This document shows positions 24,595 through 33,916 of a stretch of 34,716 nucleotides of DNA, one piece after another (position 1 is the first letter of the stretch; each line of letters opens with the position of its first letter). The position numbers and the translations under genes were made by a program. The notes under the pieces are model-generated. The model saw nothing but the letters and a program-made list of their open reading frames with translations. It ran no database searches and was not told the DNA's origin. The DNA comes from Roseivirga sp. UBA7431 (GTDB lineage: Bacteria > Bacteroidota > Bacteroidia > Cytophagales > Cyclobacteriaceae), in the NCBI GenBank assembly GCA_002477595.1, contig DLQN01000095.1:1-34716 (forward strand). The letters are read 5' to 3'.

Positions 24595-25476
24595 ATGATA
24601 GAACTACCTGTCGTTTCGAAGGAAACCGTAGAGAGAAAAAGAAAACCGAATTGGCTTCGCGTAAAACTTCCTATTGGCCCTGAGTATGCCAAAGTAAGGA
24701 AGCTAGTCGATAGCCATAAACTTCACACCATTTGCGAAAGTGGCAATTGCCCGAATATGGGAGAATGCTGGGGTGCTGGTACCGCTACCTTTATGATTTT
24801 AGGTAATGTATGTACTAGGTCTTGTTCATTCTGTGCAGTGGCTACAGGTAGACCGCCTGAGTATGACACAGAGGAGCCTAAACGTGTTGCTGAAGCCATC
24901 AAATTGATGGAGGTAAAGCATGCTGTTATTACTTCTGTGAACAGAGATGAACTGAAAGATCGCGGGGCAGAGATATGGTATCAAACTGTTGTTCAAATTA
25001 AGGCGCTCAGCCCACAGACTACTATTGAAACTTTAATCCCTGATGTAAAAGGAAACTGGGAAGCATTGTACAGAATGATCGATGCGGGTCAGGAAGTGGT
25101 CTCTCACAACATGGAGACCGTTCAAGAATTGTACAGGAGAGTTCGACCACAAGCAAAATACGATAGAAGCTTAGAAGAGCTGAAACGTATTAAAGAATAT
25201 GGTAAACGCTCTAAATCAGGCGCCATGCTTGGACTGGGTGAGACTGACGATCAGATTTTTAAACTCATGGATGATCTAGCGGAAGTGAAACTTGATATTT
25301 TAACCCTTGGTCAATATCTGCAACCGACTAAAATGCACCATGAAGTGATCGACTATGTGCATCCTGACAAGTTCGAATTCTTTAAAGAAGAAGGGCTGAA
25401 AAGAGGCATTAAATATGTAGAGTCAGGCCCACTGGTAAGGTCATCTTATCATGCCGAAAGACATGTAAATGTTTAA
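24595..25476 (+). CDS. lipA: Lipoyl synthase
   Basis: LipA is a radical-SAM enzyme that inserts two sulfurs into protein-bound octanoyl groups to make lipoyl cofactors, including that of the glycine cleavage H protein. The 293-residue protein has both iron-sulfur motifs. The auxiliary cluster is in [12 protein letters not shown] (C-x4-C-x5-C) and the radical-SAM cluster in CTRSCSFC (C-x3-C-x2-C). The C-terminal end has the conserved [12 protein letters not shown], whose serine is the last ligand of the auxiliary cluster. It shares a bidirectional terminator with convergent gcvP, an enzyme of a lipoyl-dependent system. The start was set by the Shine-Dalgarno site. Confidence 0.97.
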   Translation: MIELPVVSKETVERKRKPNWLRVKLPIGPEYAKVRKLVDSHKLHTICESGNCPNMGECWGAGTATFMILGNVCTRSCSFCAVATGRPPEYDTEEPKRVAEAIKLMEVKHAVITSVNRDELKDRGAEIWYQTVVQIKALSPQTTIETLIPDVKGNWEALYRMIDAGQEVVSHNMETVQELYRRVRPQAKYDRSLEELKRIKEYGKRSKSGAMLGLGETDDQIFKLMDDLAEVKLDILTLGQYLQPTKMHHEVIDYVHPDKFEFFKEEGLKRGIKYVESGPLVRSSYHAERHVNV

Positions 25477-25506
25477 GGGAATAACTCGTATCTACTAAAA
25501 CCAAAA

Positions 25507-25550
25507 GAACAAAAAAAAGACCTCGATAAATCGAGGTCTTTTTTTTGTTC
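25507..25550. terminator. Bidirectional terminator between lipA and gcvP
   Basis: A perfect 21-bp stem: 25507-25527 pairs with 25530-25550 around AA. The GC-rich core GACCTCGAT is flanked by eight A on one side and eight T on the other, so it terminates both lipA (+) and gcvP (-). Confidence 0.95.
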
Positions 25551-25562
25551 TTTATTCGCTTA

Positions 25563-28466
25563 CTAAGCCATCGCTTCGTCCTCAGTATACTCCTCAACTG
25601 GAATACAGCTACACATTAGGTTTCTGTCTCCATAGGCAGAGTCAATTCTACCCACCGTTGGCCAGAACTTATTACCTCTAACATATGGAGCCGGATAAGC
25701 TGCTTTCTCTCTGCTATATGGCATACTCCAATCACTAGACAATACAGACTCATTTGTATGAGGTGCATTTGTCAACACGTTGTTATCGACTTCAGCTTTA
25801 CCATCAGCAATCTCTTGAATCTCTGCTCGAATACTTAGCATCGCATCGCAAAAACGATCTAACTCTGCTTTAGATTCTGATTCTGTTGGCTCAATCATAA
25901 CCGTACCTGCAACTGGGAAAGAAACTGTAGGTGCGTGGAAGCCATAGTCCATCAATCGCTTAGCGATATCTTCTACTTCAATATGCTGGGCTTTGAAACC
26001 ACGACAATCAACGATCATCTCATGTGCAGCTCTACCTTTTGTACCCGTGTAAAGGATAGGGAAACTCTCTTCCAGTCTTGCCTTGATGTAGTTCGCGTTC
26101 AAGATGGCAATCTTAGTTGCGTTGGTCAAGCCATCAGGGCCCATCATCGCAATATATGCGTATGATATGGTCAATATACTTGCACTACCATAAGGTGACC
26201 CTGAAATGGCCGTGATGGCCTGATCACCACCTGTCTTGACATTAGGATTACTTGGTAAGAATGGAGCGAGGTGAGCCTTCACGCCAATTGGTCCCATACC
26301 TGGTCCTCCTCCTCCATGAGGAATACAGAATGTCTTGTGAAGATTAAGGTGACAAACGTCAGCACCAATTAGGCCTGGGCTAGTCAATCCAACCTGAGCA
26401 TTCATATTAGCACCATCCATATAAACCTGACCACCATGTTGGTGAATCAAATCACAAATCTCCTTGATACTTTCTTCAAACACTCCGTGAGTGGAAGGGT
26501 AAGTAACCATCAATGAAGCTAAATTTTCACTGTGCTGCTCAGCTTTCTCAGTTAGATCTGCTAAGTCAATATTTCCTTTTTCATCACATTTAACAAGCAC
26601 CACTTTCATTCCTGCCATGACAGCAGAAGCAGGGTTAGTGCCATGTGCTGAGGTTGGAATAATCGCTACATTTCTATGGTGATCTCCTCTACTTTGATGA
26701 TACGCTCTGATCACCATTAGACCAGCGTACTCTCCCTGTGCACCTGAATTCGGTTGTAAGGAAACATCGTCAAAACCAGTGATCTCGGCTAACCAAGCCA
26801 CCAAATCGGTAAACATTTCTTGATATCCCTTCGTTTGATCGATCGGAGCAAATGGATGGATATTACCAAATTCTGGCCATGTAACTGGAACCATCTCGGC
26901 AGTGGCATTCAATTTCATTGTACATGAGCCCAAAGAGATCATGGAATGCACTAAGGATAAATCTTTATTCTCTAATCGCTTGATATAACGAAGCATCTCG
27001 TGCTCAGACTGGTATTGATTAAATACCGGATGAGTCAAGAAGTCACTTGTTCTGTTCAAGGCCTCAGGGAAGCTGATCTCAACATCTGCAGACATGCCAC
27101 TTACGTCTAAGTCCATTGACTTACCAGCCGCTTGGGTAAAGACGTTTAACACATCCTCCAAGTCTGCAATGCTCGTAGTTTCATCTACAGCAACTCCGAT
27201 ATTTCCGTTAGCGAAGTATCTGAAGTTAATTTCTTTTGCTTCTGCAATTGGTCTAAGACTAGCTGCAAAATCAGCATCCGACTCAACTTGGAGCGTGTCA
27301 AAGAAAACATCATTGAGTTGCGTAAATCCTAGCTGACCAAAACCATTGCTCAGCAACTTAGCTTTGCCATGAATGTTACGCGCGATACCTTTCAGTCCTT
27401 CAGGTCCGTGATAAACACCGTACATTCCAGCCATTACACCAAGTAATACTTGGGCAGTACAGATGTTGGAAGTAGCCTTCTCTCTTCTGATATGCTGCTC
27501 ACGGGTTTGCAGTGCCATTCTATAGGCCTTGTTACCGTGGCTATCTAAGGACACTCCAATAATTCTACCTGGTATCTGTCGCTTAAACTCTTCTTTTGTC
27601 GCAAAGTAGGCAGCGTGAGGACCACCAAAGCCCATTGGCACACCAAATCGTTGTGTTGTACCGATCACAGCATCAGCACCCATCTCTCCCGGAGGAGTTA
27701 ATAGTACCAATGACATAAGGTCTGCTGCGGCTACTACAAATACGTTCTGCTCTTTGGCAGTCTCAGTAAATGCACTAAAGTCTCTTACTTTACCATCTCC
27801 ACCTGGGTATTGATAAAGTACTCCATATAAATTGGGATCAGTCAGGTCTACTTGATCGATATCTCCAATCTCTAATTCGATACCAACAGGAATTGCTCGA
27901 GTTCTAAGAACATCAAGGGTTTGAGGAAAAGTGTTTTCGTCTACGAAGAACTTATTGGCTGTTTTCTTCTCTTTCTTTCTCTGCCCAGCAAACATGGTCA
28001 TCGCCTCAGAAGCAGCGGTTGCCTCGTCAAGTAAAGACGCATTGGCAATTTGCATTCCGGTTAGGTCGATCACCAAAGTCTGGAAGTTGATAAGTGCTTC
28101 AAGTCGACCTTGAGCAATTTCAGCTTGATAAGGAGTATAAGCTGTATACCATCCTGGATTCTCGAGAATATTCCTTTGAATCACACCGGGCACTATTGTC
28201 CCATAGTAGCCCATACCGATGTAAGATTTGAAAATCTTATTCTGAGAAGCCATTACTTTCAAATCATTTAAGAATTGAAATTCAGACTTGGCAGCAGGCA
28301 GGTTCATTGCCCTTCTCAATCTGATACTTTCTGGTACAGTTTCGTCAATAAGCGTATCAACACTATCAGTGCCAATCACTTCAAGCATCCCCTTGATTTC
28401 AGAAGCATCGGGGCTGTTATGTCTGTCCTCAAATTTTGGGACTTGGTTCAAATCAATTTTCATCAT
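25563..28466 (-). CDS. gcvP: Glycine dehydrogenase (decarboxylating), P protein
   Basis: The P protein of the glycine cleavage system is PLP-dependent. It decarboxylates glycine and passes the aminomethyl group to lipoyl-H protein. The 967-residue single-chain form covers both halves (N-terminal GcvPA-like and C-terminal GcvPB-like). Conserved blocks are [43 protein letters not shown] near residue 80-120, [35 protein letters not shown] [20 protein letters not shown], and the PLP-lysine motif [17 protein letters not shown]. The start could be either of two adjacent Met codons (28466 or 28463). It is monocistronic here; gcvT and gcvH are not in the window. No glycine riboswitch was recognised upstream. 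Confidence 0.98.
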   Translation of the reverse strand: MMKIDLNQVPKFEDRHNSPDASEIKGMLEVIGTDSVDTLIDETVPESIRLRRAMNLPAAKSEFQFLNDLKVMASQNKIFKSYIGMGYYGTIVPGVIQRNILENPGWYTAYTPYQAEIAQGRLEALINFQTLVIDLTGMQIANASLLDEATAASEAMTMFAGQRKKEKKTANKFFVDENTFPQTLDVLRTRAIPVGIELEIGDIDQVDLTDPNLYGVLYQYPGGDGKVRDFSAFTETAKEQNVFVVAAADLMSLVLLTPPGEMGADAVIGTTQRFGVPMGFGGPHAAYFATKEEFKRQIPGRIIGVSLDSHGNKAYRMALQTREQHIRREKATSNICTAQVLLGVMAGMYGVYHGPEGLKGIARNIHGKAKLLSNGFGQLGFTQLNDVFFDTLQVESDADFAASLRPIAEAKEINFRYFANGNIGVAVDETTSIADLEDVLNVFTQAAGKSMDLDVSGMSADVEISFPEALNRTSDFLTHPVFNQYQSEHEMLRYIKRLENKDLSLVHSMISLGSCTMKLNATAEMVPVTWPEFGNIHPFAPIDQTKGYQEMFTDLVAWLAEITGFDDVSLQPNSGAQGEYAGLMVIRAYHQSRGDHHRNVAIIPTSAHGTNPASAVMAGMKVVLVKCDEKGNIDLADLTEKAEQHSENLASLMVTYPSTHGVFEESIKEICDLIHQHGGQVYMDGANMNAQVGLTSPGLIGADVCHLNLHKTFCIPHGGGGPGMGPIGVKAHLAPFLPSNPNVKTGGDQAITAISGSPYGSASILTISYAYIAMMGPDGLTNATKIAILNANYIKARLEESFPILYTGTKGRAAHEMIVDCRGFKAQHIEVEDIAKRLMDYGFHAPTVSFPVAGTVMIEPTESESKAELDRFCDAMLSIRAEIQEIADGKAEVDNNVLTNAPHTNESVLSSDWSMPYSREKAAYPAPYVRGNKFWPTVGRIDSAYGDRNLMCSCIPVEEYTEDEAMA

Positions 28467-28512
28467 TTTCGAATTCCAATAAGTTCTAATTTCCTCTCTT
28501 CCAAAAGATGCA

Positions 28513-28520
28513 CAAATGTA
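28513..28520 (-). promoter_or_regulatory. Candidate -7 element of gcvP
   Basis: Minus-strand TACATTTG matches TAnnTTTG exactly, about 47 bases before the gcvP start. No TTG at the expected -33 distance was found, so this is tentative. The rest of the 187-base gap to the M28 gene shows no gene. Confidence 0.4.
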
Positions 28521-28653
28521 ATTGACAACGGATTGATTTCCTTGTATATCAGATCAAAAAACCCTGCCGTTGGAATAAGAAAATGGATACTGTTTTAACA
28601 ATTATGTTTAGTTTTAGCTTGCTAAAAAATTGTAGTAACAAATTGTTTATAAT

Positions 28654-30129
28654 ATGAGAAAATTAAAGGCATCCATTTTAGGATTGTTAGTCTTAGGTTT
28701 TGCAGCCACAGCACAAGATGCTTCTGTAAAATACGCTAAGACCATCACACCAGAGGACATGAGGAGTAAGCTGACCATACTTGCTTCTGATGAATTTGAA
28801 GGTAGAGAGACTGGTACTGAAGGCCAGAAGAAGGCTTCGGCATTTTTAGAAGAATTCTATCAAAAAATCGGACTACAAGGACCTGTAAACGGAACTTATC
28901 GTCAGAAATTCAGCATGTACCAATCAGACTGGTCTGAAGTCTATGTAAAGGTAAAAGGGAAGAAGAAAATGAATGGAGTAGATTTCATTTTCTCTGGTAG
29001 TGCCAACATGGACAAAGAAATGAAACTTTCTACCGTATTCATCGGTAATGGCGATGGCCTAGCTGACATGGATGTCAAAGACAAAGGCGTTATGGTTACT
29101 GCTTTCTCGAGAGAGCTTTTAACAAAAATAAATGAAGCTGGCGCAAAGGCAATCTTTAGAATGAGTGCCAATGATGAGCAGTTTATGCAAACTATGCCTC
29201 GTCAAGCAAGAAGATCTATGAAAAGTAGATTGAGGTTTGACAAAGAGTTAGGGGCAAATCAAAGCATGATTTTCAATATCACTAAGGAAATGGGTGCTCA
29301 CCTATTGAATTCATCTGTTGAGAAGATTGATGCTGCGGCAGATAACCCTGCTAGCATTAAGCCAAGTACTATTCGTCTGATGGTTCAAGAAAAGCTAGTA
29401 GAGCTTGGTACTGAGAACATGATGGCTTTCTTAGAAGGTACTGATTTGAAAGATGAAGTATTAGTTATTTCTTCTCACTACGATCACATTGGTCAGAATG
29501 AGGATGGATCTGTAATTAACAACGGAGCTGATGATGATGGCTCTGGTACTACAGGTGTAATGGAAATTGCAGAAGCTTTTGCTCAAGCAGCGAAAGAAGG
29601 AAACGGACCTAGAAGAAGTATTCTATTCCTAAATGTGACAGGCGAAGAAAAAGGACTGTTAGGTTCAGCCTATTATGCTGACAACCCAATCTTCCCTCTA
29701 GAGAATACTGTTAATAATCTTAACATTGATATGATTGGCCGTGTAGATCCTGATCATGAGAATGACAGAGACTATGTTTATGCTATTGGCTCAGAGAAAC
29801 TTTCAAGCCACTTGAAAATCATTTCTGAGTATGCAAACATTACATACATGGGAATGAACTTGGACTATCGATATGATGATCCTGCAGATAAAAATAGATT
29901 CTACTACCGTTCTGATCACTATAACTTTGCAAAGAAAGGTATTCCTATCATTTTCTACTTCAACGGAACTCACGCTGATTATCACCGTCCATCTGATACG
30001 GTTGATAAGATTGAATTTGACGTAATGGCAAGAAGAGCACAGCTTGTTTTTCATACTGCTTGGATTTTAGCAAACAGAAATGATAGAACTCCTGTCGACA
30101 GAACTGACGATATGGATTACAATCGTTAA
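28654..30129 (+). CDS. Secreted M28-family zinc metallopeptidase
   Basis: This is a probable periplasmic or extracellular aminopeptidase of 491 residues. It has a signal peptide (MRKLKASILGLLVLGFAATAQ). Zinc ligands by family pattern are His275 and Asp277 in SSHYDHIG, Asp293 in NNGADDDGSG, Glu331/Glu332 in TGEEKGLLGS, Asp359 in NIDMIGR and His444 in HADYHRPSD. The EFEGRETGTEGQKKASAFLEEFY N-terminal block is typical of Bacteroidota M28 proteins. Between residues about 90 and 220 is an insert in the position of a protease-associated domain. It is monocistronic and ends with a UUCG-loop terminator. Its substrate is unknown; nutrient peptide digestion is the usual inference. Confidence 0.92.
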   Translation: MRKLKASILGLLVLGFAATAQDASVKYAKTITPEDMRSKLTILASDEFEGRETGTEGQKKASAFLEEFYQKIGLQGPVNGTYRQKFSMYQSDWSEVYVKVKGKKKMNGVDFIFSGSANMDKEMKLSTVFIGNGDGLADMDVKDKGVMVTAFSRELLTKINEAGAKAIFRMSANDEQFMQTMPRQARRSMKSRLRFDKELGANQSMIFNITKEMGAHLLNSSVEKIDAAADNPASIKPSTIRLMVQEKLVELGTENMMAFLEGTDLKDEVLVISSHYDHIGQNEDGSVINNGADDDGSGTTGVMEIAEAFAQAAKEGNGPRRSILFLNVTGEEKGLLGSAYYADNPIFPLENTVNNLNIDMIGRVDPDHENDRDYVYAIGSEKLSSHLKIISEYANITYMGMNLDYRYDDPADKNRFYYRSDHYNFAKKGIPIIFYFNGTHADYHRPSDTVDKIEFDVMARRAQLVFHTAWILANRNDRTPVDRTDDMDYNR

Positions 30130-30151
30130 GAACGTTTGAATCAAAAACTAT

Positions 30152-30179
30152 AAAGGCTACTTTCGAGTAGCCTTTTTTT
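30152..30179 (+). terminator. Terminator of the M28 peptidase gene
   Basis: AAAGGCTACT (30152-30161) and AGTAGCCTTT (30166-30175) form a 10-bp stem closed by a TTCG loop and followed by T to 30179. The next gene's ATG begins at 30180, directly after the T-run. Confidence 0.92.
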
Positions 30180-31103
30180 ATGTCAAATACCTTACATATA
30201 CTCAACGGAGACAGCACACTTAACCGATTCAAAGCATCGGGAATTGAAGGAGAAACTTTCGTTTGGAGAGAGGTCCTTTCCGATGGACCTGTACCTATCG
30301 AGTTTGGAAGCGATGCCTTTTGGAGTGTTCGGGATTCATTTATGACCCCTGAATTTAACTTTGAGAGCGGCCAATACTTGAAAGATATTATTCCTTTCAA
30401 AGCGCTCGAAGAGAGACTTGCCCAGTATCAAGAAATAGTCTTATGGTTTGAGTATGACTTGTTCTGCCAAATCAATATGATTGCCTTAATCCAATGGATC
30501 GGTAAGCAGAACCTAGACAGTACCATCTCCCTAGTCTGTGTTGGTAAAATAGACGACTCTGATCAACTTTTTGGATTAGGTGAAATTGAGGCCATGCGCT
30601 ACACTGAACTTTTAGAAAGCCGACTAAAATTAGGCGCTCGTGAATTTGATTTCTGCAGCGATGTTTATGAAGGTTATTGTTCTACCGACCCCAATGATCT
30701 TTACAACTACATATTGATGAGTTTCTCAGGATTTCCTTACCTGCCTGACGCCCTAGAAGTTCATTTAAAAAGATTCCCAAATAAGGAAACTGGATTAACA
30801 GAAATTGAGGAAAAATTAGTTTCCTTCATTAAGGCTGGAGAAACTGACAAGATAAAGCTAGTCACAAAAATGCTCAGTTGGCAGCGATATCATGGCTTTG
30901 GTGATCAACAATACATCAACGTCCTAAATAGATTAAAGCCACTCTTCGAAGACTTTGAAACACTAGTGTTAAAGTCAAAACAAAATAAAGAGGAAATTGA
31001 AAAATTGGTTAACCGGGACAATAGACTAGGTGGTGCTAAACTCAGTGATTGGTATTGGGACGACCAAGAAAAAACGCTGATCCCACGGGAACCAGCGTCA
31101 TAA
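30180..31103 (+). CDS. DUF1835-family protein
   Basis: The 307-residue cytoplasmic protein begins MSNTLHILNGDSTLNRFKASGIEGETFVWREVLSDGPVP, the DUF1835 N-terminal signature (PF08874). This shows that the start is right despite lying directly behind a terminator. Further family blocks are EIVLWFEYDLFCQINMIALI and the C-terminal LGGAKLSDWYW. The function is unknown; no catalytic motif is evident. Promoter signals directly upstream cannot exist as a normal leader, since the ATG abuts the M28 terminator; transcription must come from inside the M28 gene or from readthrough. Its last codons overlap the terminator of the convergent helicase gene. Confidence 0.88.
   Translation: MSNTLHILNGDSTLNRFKASGIEGETFVWREVLSDGPVPIEFGSDAFWSVRDSFMTPEFNFESGQYLKDIIPFKALEERLAQYQEIVLWFEYDLFCQINMIALIQWIGKQNLDSTISLVCVGKIDDSDQLFGLGEIEAMRYTELLESRLKLGAREFDFCSDVYEGYCSTDPNDLYNYILMSFSGFPYLPDALEVHLKRFPNKETGLTEIEEKLVSFIKAGETDKIKLVTKMLSWQRYHGFGDQQYINVLNRLKPLFEDFETLVLKSKQNKEEIEKLVNRDNRLGGAKLSDWYWDDQEKTLIPREPAS
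31068..31098 (-). terminator. Terminator of the DEAD-box helicase gene, inside DUF1835 coding sequence
   Basis: On the minus strand ACGCTG (31098-31093) and CAGCGT (31079-31074) close a stem that also holds TCCC/GGGA, followed by a run of T down to 31069. It lies 30-60 bases past the helicase stop and inside the last 12 codons of the opposing DUF1835 gene. Confidence 0.65.
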
Positions 31104-31128
31104 TATTCTTCTAAAGCTTTTCTTAAGA

Positions 31129-32436
31129 CTATCGCTTATTCTTGCGTCCTTTACCTCTCTTGGAAGCGGATGGCTTGTCTTTGAACTTATGTTTCTTCTC
31201 ATGAAACGCTCCTTTAAACTCAGGGTCTGCCCTCCTTCTCATGTTGTCAATGACACGATCCATATCCTGTTGTTCTGCGAAAGGAGTTTTTTCTATGACG
31301 ACCCCAGATGGGATTTCTTTCTTAGTAATCACTTCTTTGATGAGCGCTTCAATCCTCGGAATATGCAGCATCTCTAAATGATTAGCAAAAGAGATCGCCA
31401 TTCCTTCGTTTTCTGCTCTACCGGTTCTACCAATACGATGCACATAATCTTCATAGATTAAAGGTGTATCAAAATTAATCACGTGACTGACCATGGACAC
31501 ATCCATTCCTCTAGCTGTGACATCGGTAGATACTAAAACTCTTATATGGCCTTCCTTGAACTCATCCATGGCATTAATCCGTGAATTCTGCCCTTTATTG
31601 GCATGAATAACTCTTACAGGCCCCATAGACTTCCTTTCCAAGTAATGAGCAATATTATCAGCAATGGTTTTTGTCTTTACAAACACGATCACCCTTTCGA
31701 AAGACTCATCCTGCAAAAAGTGACTTAATAGATTAAGCTTAGTTCTAAAGTTTGGCACTTCGTACAAGACTTGGTCAATAGTAGCAGCCACAGTTGCCTG
31801 AGGAGACACCTCTATCCTTTCAGGGAACTCTAAAAACTCCTCTGTAAGTGTGACTACCTTGTCGTGCATTGTAGCTGAAAACAGCATGTTCTGGCGCTTG
31901 ACAGGAATGAGCTCCAAAATATTTCTAATTTGCGGCATAAACCCCATATCCATCATTTTATCGGCTTCATCAAGTATCAGCGTTTTTATGCCTCTCGGAT
32001 AAATTGCTCCCTTTTTATACAAGTCCAGAAAGCGTCCTGGCGTACTAATGATGATGTCAACACCCTTATCCAACTCTTCTAATTGAGTTTTGGGACCTAG
32101 GCCCCCGTAGAGTGTAACCACTCTCAAGTCAGTGTATTTGGAAAGTGCTGAAAAATGTGCTGAAATCTGAATGACCAGTTCCCTAGTAGGTGCCAAAATT
32201 AATGCCCTTGGATGTTCTCCTTGAGCATACTTTACCTTCATAATCAAGGGAGTGGCAAACGCTAACGTCTTTCCAGTTCCAGTCTGAGCTATCCCTAAAA
32301 GGTCGTGTCCAGCCAAAGCAATGGGAATGGCCTTTCTTTGAATTTCAGTCGGATTAGTAAAACCTAGCTCCTCAATGGCATTCAAAATCTGCTTATTTAG
32401 CTTCAAATCTTGAAAATTCTGAATTTCTTTTGCCAT
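31129..32436 (-). CDS. DEAD-box ATP-dependent RNA helicase
   Basis: This RNA-unwinding ATPase likely serves in ribosome assembly or RNA turnover. From the ATG at 32436 (MAKEIQNFQDLKLNKQILNAIEELGF) it has 435 residues. It has a Q motif (GFTNPTEIQ), motif I AQTGTGKT, PTRELV, TPGRFLD, DEAD in ILDEADKMMDMGF, SAT (motif III), then the C-terminal domain with ARGMDVSMV and HRIGRTGRA. The tail (about 50 residues, ending SASKRGKGRKNKR) is strongly basic, as in the RhlE group. A more upstream in-frame Met at 32469 gives an unlikely N-terminus. It is divergent from the dihydroorotase gene with 65 bases between starts. Confidence 0.96.
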   Translation of the reverse strand: MAKEIQNFQDLKLNKQILNAIEELGFTNPTEIQRKAIPIALAGHDLLGIAQTGTGKTLAFATPLIMKVKYAQGEHPRALILAPTRELVIQISAHFSALSKYTDLRVVTLYGGLGPKTQLEELDKGVDIIISTPGRFLDLYKKGAIYPRGIKTLILDEADKMMDMGFMPQIRNILELIPVKRQNMLFSATMHDKVVTLTEEFLEFPERIEVSPQATVAATIDQVLYEVPNFRTKLNLLSHFLQDESFERVIVFVKTKTIADNIAHYLERKSMGPVRVIHANKGQNSRINAMDEFKEGHIRVLVSTDVTARGMDVSMVSHVINFDTPLIYEDYVHRIGRTGRAENEGMAISFANHLEMLHIPRIEALIKEVITKKEIPSGVVIEKTPFAEQQDMDRVIDNMRRRADPEFKGAFHEKKHKFKDKPSASKRGKGRKNKR

Positions 32437-32461
32437 TTTGAGTTGATTCGTATTTGCTTTG
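32429..32461 (+). promoter_or_regulatory. Possible dihydroorotase promoter
   Basis: TTTG (32429-32432), 21 bases, then TTGCTTTG (32454-32461), one mismatch from TAnnTTTG. The -33 element lies inside the first codons of the divergent helicase gene. The predicted start is near 32467, about 35 bases before the dihydroorotase ATG. Confidence 0.35.
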
Positions 32462-32501
32462 CATCGCAAGTACGTGAAACACTCGACAAAATAAAATCAT
32501 A

Positions 32502-33839
32502 ATGGCATCCATCCTCATATTGAACGGCACCTTAGTCAACGAAAACCAAATATTCGAAGCTGATATCTTCATAAAAGATGATCTCATTGAAGAAATCGGA
32601 AAAGATCTTCAACACAAAGAGGCGGACAGAGTCATTGATGCTACTGGTAAAATGATCCTCCCCGGCTTGATCGATGATCAAGTTCACTTTAGAGAGCCGG
32701 GGCTTACCCACAAGGGCGAAATCTATATGGAATCTAGAGCAGCAGTTGCTGGAGGAATTACCTCATTCATGGAAATGCCGAACACTGTACCCAATGCACT
32801 TACCCAAGAACTACTCCAGGACAAATACGATATCGCAGCGCAAAACAGTCTTGCCAACTATAGTTTCTACATGGGAGCCTCTAATGACAACCTAGATGAG
32901 GTATTAAAGACGGATCCTAAAAATGTCTGTGGCACTAAAATATTCATGGGGTCGTCCACCGGTAATATGCTAGTTGACAACCAGAAAACATTGGAAGGAA
33001 TTTTCGCAAATTCTCCGACCCTAATCGCAACGCACTGCGAATCAGAAGAAGTCATACAAAGAAACACGAGGGCTGCCAAAGAAAAATATGGAGAAGACGT
33101 GCCTATGGCGATGCACCCGATCATTAGAGATGAAGAAGCTTGTTATGAGTCATCTTCTTTCGCGGTAGCCTTAGCTAAAAAGTCTGGCGCAAGACTGCAT
33201 ATTTTACATATTTCTACTGCTAAGGAATTGGAGCTTTTTGACAACACTATTCCTCTTAAAGACAAGAAAATAACCGCAGAAGCCTGCATACATCACATAT
33301 GGTTCTCAGATGCAGATTACGCAGAAAAGGGCTCTTTAATTAAATGGAATCCAGCGGTTAAGACTGCTGCTGACAGAGACGCCATACTTCAAGGAGTGAT
33401 TGATAATAAGATTGACGTCTTTGCCACTGACCATGCGCCACATACTTTAGAGGAAAAGCAGAACAGTTACTTCTCAGCACCATCAGGAGGGCCTTTAGTA
33501 CAGCACTGCCTTCCAGCACTCTTAGATCTTTACCATCAAGGAAAAATATCTTTAGAGAAGATTGTTGAGAAGTCATCTCATGCGGTAGCAGATCTTTTTG
33601 ATGTAGAAAGAAGAGGCTACATTAGAGAGGGATATTATGCCGACCTAGTACTCGTTGATTTAGCGCAATCTAATGAAGTAACCAAAAGCAGCCTCCTCTA
33701 TAAGTGCCAATGGTCTCCTTTTGAAGGCTATACTTTCAATTCCTCTGTAACCCACACCATTATTAATGGTAAGGTCTCATATGAGGAAGGTAAGTTGATA
33801 GAAGTAGGCCCTGGTATGAGGTTAAAATTTACCCGATAA
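32502..33839 (+). CDS. pyrC: Dihydroorotase
   Basis: Dihydroorotase closes carbamoyl-aspartate to dihydroorotate, step 3 of pyrimidine synthesis. The 445-residue amidohydrolase has the metal-site region LPGLIDDQVHFREPGLTHKG, in which the usual first His of HxH is Gln60 and His62 remains. The carboxylated-lysine position is in CGTKIFMGSSTGNM. His is present in LIATHCES and in HILHIST, and the catalytic Asp in FATDHAPHT. The substrate-binding Arg of HFREPG is kept. The Gln-for-His change appears in other Bacteroidota dihydroorotases as far as I recall. The C-terminal barrel-flanking beta domain is complete. It is monocistronic, followed by the tRNA-His unit. An allantoinase or hydantoinase is less likely given the REPG motif. 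Confidence 0.93.
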   Translation: MASILILNGTLVNENQIFEADIFIKDDLIEEIGKDLQHKEADRVIDATGKMILPGLIDDQVHFREPGLTHKGEIYMESRAAVAGGITSFMEMPNTVPNALTQELLQDKYDIAAQNSLANYSFYMGASNDNLDEVLKTDPKNVCGTKIFMGSSTGNMLVDNQKTLEGIFANSPTLIATHCESEEVIQRNTRAAKEKYGEDVPMAMHPIIRDEEACYESSSFAVALAKKSGARLHILHISTAKELELFDNTIPLKDKKITAEACIHHIWFSDADYAEKGSLIKWNPAVKTAADRDAILQGVIDNKIDVFATDHAPHTLEEKQNSYFSAPSGGPLVQHCLPALLDLYHQGKISLEKIVEKSSHAVADLFDVERRGYIREGYYADLVLVDLAQSNEVTKSSLLYKCQWSPFEGYTFNSSVTHTIINGKVSYEEGKLIEVGPGMRLKFTR

Positions 33840-33855
33840 AAATACCAAATAGCTT

Positions 33856-33886
33856 TTTGCATATTCGGTTTGATAATTTACTTTTG
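33856..33886 (+). promoter_or_regulatory. Promoter of tRNA-His
   Basis: TTTG (33856-33859), 19 bases, then TACTTTTG (33879-33886), an exact Bacteroidota TAnnTTTG with canonical spacing. Transcription would start near 33892, about 25 bases before the tRNA. Confidence 0.75.
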
Positions 33887-33892
33887 CACACC

Positions 33893-33911
33893 CTAACACA
33901 AAATGTGTTAG
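33893..33911 (+). repeat. Inverted repeat in the tRNA-His leader
   Basis: CTAACACA (33893-33900) and TGTGTTAG (33904-33911) are exact complements around AAA. The hairpin would form at the very 5' end of the precursor, 5 bases before the mature tRNA, and might affect RNase P processing or start-site use. Confidence 0.5.
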
Positions 33912-33916
33912 TACAC

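Noticed and set aside
28467..28653. Glycine riboswitch before gcvP
   Set aside because: The gap lacks the paired aptamer-like helices; only a -7 element was found.
29960..30400. 146-codon minus-strand frame across the M28 / DUF1835 junction
   Set aside because: It is antisense to two well-supported genes and spans a terminator.
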